Shown here piece after piece: positions 6,719 through 10,994 of a stretch of 10,994 nucleotides of DNA (position 1 is the first letter of the stretch; each line of letters starts with the position of its first letter). The notes under the pieces were generated by a model that saw only the letters and a list, made by a program, of their open reading frames with translations, was not told the DNA's origin and made no database searches. The stretch comes from Dunaliella salina (lineage: Eukaryota > Chlorophyta > Chlorophyceae > Chlamydomonadales > Dunaliellaceae): assembly GCA_002284615.2 (NCBI GenBank), contig MU069646.1, positions 30,968 to 41,961 of the forward strand, read 5' to 3'. A program made the translations under genes and the position numbers.

Positions 6719-7710
6719 TTAATTCAGAAAAGCATTGACATCAAGATCAGTTAAACAATGGAACCTCTCCAAAAACGGAATTAAGTCAGTGTTTGGGAGC
6801 TGGGCAAAAATGTGAATTGGTCTGAAGAGGTCAATAAACAGGTCCTTATATTTTCTCCGCAGCTCACACACTTCGAAGTGCTTGCAATAGAAAAGAGCGT
6901 GTTTCTCATCTTGCACATCAGTACAATCACAATTGTCGCAAATGTTTGATCCACCGTGCCATTTACAAGACTCGACCTTTAAGCAGTGAGCCCGAAGTCT
7001 AAACCTGCTCACATTCCTCATGACTCCTTTGTCCAGATCCCTAAATAAGTAAGATGGAGTACAAAAAGGAGTGTGTGAACTCATGTGGACTCATGCAAAC
7101 GACCTCCTTACTTTTCGACCAGGGTTCCTTACCATGACGGCGGACGAGCTACCTCAGTAACTCCAGGGCAATAAGGGTTACAAGGGGTATGCGGGTTCTT
7201 AAGTGGGAGAGCGCACCAATTATGCTAGGTTATTTTTTTGCTGTTGGTGTCTCGTGGGTGGTAAGGAGGAAACTGTCTCCAGTGATGTTGAGCTCCTAAG
7301 GTCAACGTTTGTTGTTAACAACAAGCTGGCCCAACCCCAAAGGGCTACCTGTATGTGTCCGTATTTTCTGCTGAAAACCATGAGCATGTTGCAGGCCATT
7401 TGTGGCAAACACAAGGTGTGAGCTCCAGCAGAAAGAGGTTCTGAAAGTGAGAGCAATGACAGCATTGAAACCCTTCCAAAGGGTTGTAGAGACAGTGTGC
7501 AGAGGCTCGGAACCAGTTGAAATGAAAAAGCTCAATCCCACACTCATGCAGCACACTCCAAGGAGGAATTGACGATCGGACTCCAAGTAAGGATTTCAAG
7601 AATTGCAGCAGCCAATTGCCCATCTTACGACCTGGTTGTAGATAGGGACTAGCCCTAGACCTGGCAAACATGCTGGGATAAGGTATAACCACAGAACCAT
7701 AATTAGGCAT
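6719..7710 (-). pseudogene. Second LINE RT C-terminal copy, frameshifted
   Basis: Minus strand, in order but in changing frames. PNYGSVV and then FLKSLLGVRSS with VLHECGIE and FNWFR (7345-7710) correspond to the post-RT region of the 5238-6548 copy. In another frame come CWSSHLVFATNGLQHAHGF and PLGLGQLVVNNK (about 7300-7460), then HNWCALPLKNPHTPCNP (about 7172-7224). Last is a clean 121-codon frame (6719-7084) with SYLFRDLDKGVMRNVSRF, RLRAH, and a zinc knuckle Cx2Cx9Hx4C (C49, C52, H62, C67; CDNC...QDEKHALFYC). It ends at a TAA without a visible poly(A). It is a clear relative of the neighbouring LINE but belongs to a different subfamily and is disrupted by at least two frame changes and a stop. 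Confidence 0.8.
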
Positions 7711-7734
7711 GAACCAGCCGCTTTAGCAGCTTTT

Positions 7735-7800
7735 CAGAAAAGAAAAGAAAAGAACAGTCTCCGCAAGCCGGAGGCCGCGTGCATTAAAAGAAGGTCCCCT
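7735..7800. repeat. A-rich tract plus GC hairpin motif
   Basis: On the plus strand, GAAAAGAAAAGAAAAGAA (7737-7754) is followed by the hairpin CTCCG-CAAGC-CGGAG (7759-7773), then GCCGCGTGCATTAAAAGAAGG. A similar A-rich/hairpin/GC(A/G)TGCATTAA order occurs at 6433-6500, and a weaker one at 4857-4915. Both strong copies sit just upstream, in the minus sense, of a truncated LINE fragment. Confidence 0.6.
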
Positions 7801-7944
7801 AACTAGCTAACTAACTAGCAAGCTGGCAAGCTGGCAGAGGCCTCACCAGAAGGCCCTCTAAGCTTACGCTAGATACTACTAGCCAAGATAGAGCTACGAG
7901 GATCTGGGGGTTTGCTCGCCATCCTCCTGGACGCCTGGAAAAGT
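7801..7944. repeat. Short CTAA/CTAG and CAAGCTGG tandem repeats
   Basis: AACTAGCTAACTAACTAGC and then CAAGCTGGCAAGCTGGC are small direct repeats at about 7801-7837. The rest of the stretch up to the A-run at 7947 shows no recognisable gene. Confidence 0.5.
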
Positions 7945-8010
7945 AGAAAAAAAAACAGAAAAAATACGCAGCAGAGAAACTCTCTCCACATCAATGAAAG
8001 AAAAGGAGGC
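7945..8010 (-). mobile_element. LINE 3' tail (copy 2)
   Basis: Minus-strand continuation past the nuclease relic. The plus strand reads an A-run, TACGCAGCAGAGAAACTCTC (7965-7984), CACATCAATGAAAG, then GGCACATTGGCTC, paralleling copy 3 at 8708-8784 in the same order. The inner stem GAGA/TCTC with loop AAC is intact; the outer stem has decayed. Confidence 0.7.
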
Positions 8011-8400
8011 ACATTGGCTCCAAAAAGAGCCTGGACTCTCCTTCTCTCGCAGTCTTCCGCCGTGCGCCTAGCAAATTCCCCCCAGCAGTCCCCTGAAAAT
8101 GAGGAGCATATCTGGTGTTAATGATGAATGCCAATTTTTGGATGGTATGGCCCGTATTCATGAGAGGCTTTGTTATTCCTGTTAGGATTCTTGGGCTGCA
8201 GGATTTAAGTCTGGTTATGGTGTGAGAGTGTTGAGCTGCTGCCCATTCCAAAGTGATGAATGGGGTTGGTGTCAGGGCAGAATTTTGATTCAACAAGGTG
8301 GATGTCCCTGTCTCTATCCAGGATATTGGAAGGATCCAGGTGGGCAGGTCGACCTGGTATAGAGCCCACAAAGCGAGCATATGCATCAGGGTGGCTTTGG
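7991..8400 (-). pseudogene. LINE C-terminal ExK nuclease relic, second family
   Basis: Minus strand. VDLPTWILPIS (near 8340) leads into DRDIHLVESKFCPDTNPIH in a shifted frame (plus 8256-8313). The first frame then resumes with LEWAAAQHSHTITRLK and, further on, TIQKLAFIINTRYAPHFQG. HLVExKFCPDTNP aligns with HLIEIKFCEDTRP of 8832-9185 and HLLEVKYYGDTRP of 1525-1571, keeping E-x-K and the downstream QH. TIQKLAFIINTR matches SIQYAHKLVTTRR of the other copy. The RPD half and the LLGV core present in other copies are missing here, consistent with internal deletions. The frame is therefore broken at least twice. The endonuclease role is inferred from the motif spacing and the LINE context. Confidence 0.7.
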
Positions 8401-8707
8401 TGGCGGCTGAAGAGCCAGTACCATTAGGTACTATTAGGTAACACCCACGTCAGAAAAATCCTACCAGTTGAAATTTGCAGTTGAAGCGGTTGAAATTGGT
8501 TGCAAGGATTTCAACCAGGATTCCGACCGCTCGGCCAAATCCAATCAGGAGAGCAGTTGTATGAAGTGGTGCCAAGAGGAAAAACTTTTTGCTTACTCTG
8601 CCAAGCACTCTTGTAAACATGCTAGCACTAGATCCCCTTTTGAGGAGGCTTTTACCAGCAACCATTATTACTTAGTAATGCACGTAAGGTGCTTTCCTCA
8701 GTAAAAC
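8401..8707. other. No supported gene between LINE relics
   Basis: Contains small local repeats (ATTAGGTACTATTAGGTA near 8425, and repeated AGTTGAA between 8465 and 8495). Open frames on both strands (71 and 78 codons) overlap each other and show no recognised motif. Confidence 0.5.
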
Positions 8708-8831
8708 TGAAAAAAAAAACTGAAACTACGTAGGCAGAGAAACTCTCCCTACATCAATTAAGGAAGAGGAGACGCATTGGCTCAAAAAGAGCTGTGTGCC
8801 CCCTCTACCACAAGGTATGGAAAAGAGAATT
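8708..8831 (-). mobile_element. LINE 3' tail with hairpin (copy 3)
   Basis: Minus-strand 3' untranslated region following the stop of the nuclease relic. At 8730-8752 an almost complete hairpin is present: outer arms GTAGG/CCTAC, a CA bulge, inner arms GAGA/TCTC and loop AAC. An A-run (8710-8719) lies beyond it on the plus strand. The block AGGAAGAGGAGACGCATTGG next to it is shared with copies 1 and 2. Conservation of this stem between diverged relics suggests the element's own reverse transcriptase recognised it, but that is inference. Confidence 0.7.
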
Positions 8832-9211
8832 CTAATGTGGATCTGGAGGGTTACTAGAAGCACCTGGCTCTGGAACCTGGCTGTGGGAAATATTCTTGTT
8901 TTCAATAGCGCGGCGAGTGGTGACTAGTTTGTGGGCATATTGAATAGAAAGGGCATGAAGTTGTTGAGCAAGCTTCGTGGCACGCTGGTGATCCAATCCT
9001 AGTTGTTTGAATTGCTTCAGGGTATGCTCAGCGTAAATAGTTCCACCTACACCCAGGAGGATAGGGTGAACTGTAACAGCTTTAGCGTTGATAAGTTTGC
9101 AAAGGTCTGCATGCTGCTGCTTTGCTGCGTTCAACTGATGCTTTGGCCTCGTGTCTTCACAGAACTTGATTTCTATTAGGTGCACATGGCGTTCATTTGC
9201 ATAAAGTTTAT
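8832..9211 (-). pseudogene. LINE C-terminal ExK nuclease domain, best preserved
   Basis: A clean minus-strand frame of 117 codons, open further upstream as NERHVHLIEIKF (to about 9211), so the GTG first codon is not a real start. Visible elements are HLIEIKFCEDTRP (E5, K7 of the frame), AAKQQHADLCKL (QH at 24-25), HPILLGVGGTIY (about 41-51) and LVTTRRAIE. It ends SSNPPDPH then TAG. E-x-K followed by a Q-H helix suits the second half of a PD-(D/E)xK nuclease fold; the RPD strand seen in the 1211-2460 copy is not found upstream here. Alignment with that copy is direct (ILLG-GGTIY, KQF, ExK). Function is inferred; as it stands the piece lacks half the domain. Confidence 0.75.
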
Positions 9212-9303
9212 GGTTCCTCTGTACACTTCAAGTCGAAGTTATACTTTCCCATTACTTTAGTAAAAGTGTTACCCTCCAGAGGAGAGAAAAAATGTGTTTC
9301 TTT

Positions 9304-9769
9304 TTACAATGTTCTACAATTTTGCCATGACAATTGGAGATCAGGTATGCTTTGTGTTATGTTTTCAGGGACTTGCATGCCCTTTTCCTGGAGTCTCTCA
9401 TTGCTGCATCCATCCATACCAATAAGAGATGAGTAATACAAGCCTTTTGTGAGAGCATCAACACAGAGACTAAGGCCTTCATGGTGTCTGTCGATGTGCA
9501 TCTCACTCAGTGTTGACCTGACCATGGTACACCTGAGGAGCTCTTCAATTGAGACATGAAACGTCTGTAGGAAGGAACAGTTCTGCTTGAGGCATGTGCA
9601 GGGATTTGGAGGTTGTGTTGGCAAGCCGAGCATCGCTTCCTATGCCTGTGTTGACCAGGCGTGATGTGATCAATGCTGTCAGGAGAAAAGCTGGTGCAGG
9701 AGTGGTCCTGGAAGTTGGCGCGGTGGAGAAGGTGCTCAGAGGTGGAGTGACCTCAGTTTGCGTTTGCAT
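9304..9769 (-). pseudogene. LINE linker-region relics, two families juxtaposed
   Basis: Two minus-strand pieces correspond to the same stretch of the copy at 1771-2061 (KGPYGSNFVQLDVGSAGRL...IPE...IPPYLF). Piece one (about 9304-9545) reads HIDRHHEGLSLCVDALTKG, then SSLIGMDGCSNERL, QVPENI and SIPDL. Piece two (about 9590-9660) reads LVNTGIGSDARLA and is followed by HMPQAE. The pieces are in different frames and separated by a frameshift, and between 9304 and 9211 no LINE-like peptide is visible. This part of the protein links RNase H to the nuclease domain. Presence of the module twice suggests a nested or recombined copy. Piece one is convincing; piece two is short and weaker. Confidence 0.55.
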
Positions 9770-10175
9770 AACTGCTTACTCACCTCCTGGCTATGGCTAG
9801 CCCCTGTGCAAGAGGGGGCCCTTGCTGAAATGTTGGATAGCTTTCTCCGAGGCTAAGGGGTGAGTCTCAAGTTTGCTGGGCAGGGCCTCTTGATAGCAGT
9901 GTCAAGTGTGTCCTAGGTGAAGGCCGCCTTGCTGAAGTAGACTTCTGTGCTTCTTTTTCCCTTGGTCTGGTGGGACTCACTCTCAGTTACAGCGCTGACT
10001 GTTGGGTCATTCCTTAATGCATGCTGGCTGTGCCCAGCGTAGACTTTCTTTCTTTCTTCACACTGTATATGTCATTACAAATGAGGGCATTTCCACGCCC
10101 TCCAGTGCTCCCCTTTTTGTGCCTTCCCTCTGCTACCAATGAGCTTCCCTCACAGCTCTTCAACACTTTCTTCAT
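9770..10175. other. No supported gene
   Basis: No LINE peptide, RNA gene or regulatory signal was recognised on either strand. A plus frame starting at 10021 runs into the triplet repeat and is judged accidental. Confidence 0.5.
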
Positions 10176-10216
10176 TGCTGCCGCTACTGCTGCTACTGCT
10201 GCTGCTGCTGCTACTG
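10176..10216. repeat. Imperfect (CTG)n triplet repeat
   Basis: CTG units broken by CCG and CTA triplets. In one frame it encodes a run of leucines, which inflates the 102-codon frame starting at 10139; that N-terminal part is not real protein. Confidence 0.9.
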
Positions 10217-10244
10217 AAAGGAAAAAAAGCTACGCAGGCCAGTC

Positions 10245-10490
10245 ATTCCGACCAAGGATGCACATTTCACTTACCCTCCGTACATTGTGCCCAAATACTT
10301 TTGGGTCTGCCTAAACACAATGTCCAGAGCGTGGCTCGTTTTAGACTTCGTGCTCATGCTTTGAAAGTGGAGCAAGCTTCGTGGGACGATTCTGTATCCC
10401 CCACATGTGATCTCTGCGGTGCCCAAGATGATATCCAGGATAAATAACATGTACTCTTCAGGTGTACTCATCCTCATATTTGCTCTCATG
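10245..10490 (+). pseudogene. LINE post-RT zinc-knuckle fragment with in-frame stop
   Basis: Plus strand. PTKDAHFTYPPYIVPKYFW (frame 3, from about 10248) and then NVQSVARFRLRAHALKVEQA (frame 2, about 10319-10378) correspond to SYLFRDLDKGVMRNVSRF and RLRAH of the 6719-7084 copy, so a frame change lies near 10310. The zinc knuckle follows: CDLC (10408-10419), then DDIQDK, a TAA codon at 10445-10447, then HVLFRCTHPH. Reading through the stop gives Cx2Cx10Hx4C. The stop replaces the residue where the other copies have E or K before H, and most simply reflects a point mutation. Frame 2 diverges from the family after about 10490. Confidence 0.75.
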
Positions 10491-10994
10491 TTTACCTAAG
10501 CATACCTGGGACCTTCGTATCTTTGCTGTTTGGAACACTGCAGCTCGAGTCCATCTTAACACCCATAACAAAGACTGGCTACAGGGCCTGAAAGGAGATT
10601 TGAAAGAAGCTACAGAGTGGAAGCTTGAAAGTTTCAGCAGCCACCCTACCCTAAATCCCATGCATGCCCACATGCCAGGTTTCAATAAACTGGAACGCCT
10701 CCCATTTGACAAACAACACGTCTCCAAGCAGCCTAGTTATTCACACATGAGTATCCAAGGTACAGACTTGGTGCCCAGAAAATCCAGTACTCTCATAACT
10801 CTTAAAGTTGCTGACTGGAGGACATGGGCATACACAGATGGCAGCTGCCTTGTCCATAACGGTAAGCAAGAAATTGGAGCAGGCATCTACTGCTCGTCCA
10901 CTGACAGCAAGAATTTTGTAGAACCAAATGGTGCCGGGATTACTAAAACCATCACAAGAGCTGAATTAGCAGCAATTGCTGCTGCTATCATCAC
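10444..10994 (+). CDS. LINE RNase H domain, 3' end beyond window
   Basis: Frame 1 is open from 10444 to the window end (183 codons) with no stop and no credible start; LINE-like sequence begins near 10501 (HTWDLRIFAVWNTAARV). After a linker with NKDWLQGLKGDLKEATEW, GFNKLERLP and KQPSYSHM comes an RNase H fold: DWRTWAYTDGSC carries the first catalytic Asp (codon 10837-10839). IGAGIYCS is the second strand, and TRAELAAIAAAII carries the catalytic Glu (codon 10963-10965), 42 residues later, close to the spacing in RNase HI. The remaining two acidic residues would lie outside the window. RNase H degrades the RNA strand of the RNA/DNA hybrid made during LINE reverse transcription. The domain shows no damage here, although the knuckle just upstream is in another frame. 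Confidence 0.85.
   Translation, partial: MTCTLQVYSSSYLLSCLPKHTWDLRIFAVWNTAARVHLNTHNKDWLQGLKGDLKEATEWKLESFSSHPTLNPMHAHMPGFNKLERLPFDKQHVSKQPSYSHMSIQGTDLVPRKSSTLITLKVADWRTWAYTDGSCLVHNGKQEIGAGIYCSSTDSKNFVEPNGAGITKTITRAELAAIAAAII

Noticed and set aside
9594..9800. Plus frame of 68 codons with a valine-rich end
   Set aside because: It lies opposite a minus-strand LINE relic and shows no motif of its own.
10445..10447. Possible reassigned stop codon (TAA read as Gln, as in some ulvophyte algae)
   Set aside because: It is a single case in a decaying element; other LINE frames end at TGA, TAA and TAG in plausible places, so a CAA-to-TAA mutation is simpler.
10139..10447. Leucine-rich N-terminus suggesting a signal peptide
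   Set aside because: The leucine run is the CTG repeat in one frame; LINE-like protein begins only downstream of it.

Overview
This window looks like a repeat-rich stretch of a eukaryotic nuclear genome. There is no operon structure, no convincing ribosome binding sites, and no intact host gene that I can recognise. It holds long (AC)n/(GT)n microsatellites, minisatellites and several decayed copies of non-LTR (LINE-type) retrotransposons. From memory, and unchecked, the LINE protein motifs and the dinucleotide runs resemble those of chlorophycean green algae (Haematococcus/volvocalean type). The lineage call is therefore tentative; the LINE call is firm.

Layout. 1-70: (AC)35. 72-1130: no supported gene. 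1211-2460 (minus): a decayed LINE C-terminus with a restriction-like (PD-(D/E)xK-like) nuclease signature, broken over several frames, followed by a 3' untranslated tail. 2740-3402: a 130-bp tandem duplication, a hairpin-bearing repeat and an AGT-rich minisatellite. 3403-3990: nothing supported. 3992-4069: three 25-bp tandem units. 4272-4335: (GT)32. 4336-4960: nothing genic. 4967-4997: an exact second copy of a 31-bp repeat. 5122-6116 (minus): the best preserved LINE 3' end, with about 290 clean codons after the reverse transcriptase core, a zinc knuckle, a short 3' untranslated region and a 12-nt poly(A). 6541-6610: a possible tRNA-related repeat. 6719-7710 (minus): a second, frameshifted copy of the same LINE region. 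7945-8400 and 8708-9769 (minus): two more nuclease-type LINE C-termini that share a 3' tail motif. 9770-10175: nothing supported. 10176-10216: (CTG)n. 10245-10994 (plus): a LINE fragment with a zinc knuckle interrupted by TAA, then a different frame entering an RNase H domain that runs off the window.

Taken together, the pieces show at least two related LINE families. Their products carried a post-RT zinc knuckle, RNase H and a C-terminal ExK nuclease. No piece looks active. The parts most worth following are the structured 3' tails shared by diverged copies, the regular pairing of an A/T tract with a TACGYAGGC / GTAGGCAGAG motif, and several unexplained short repeats.
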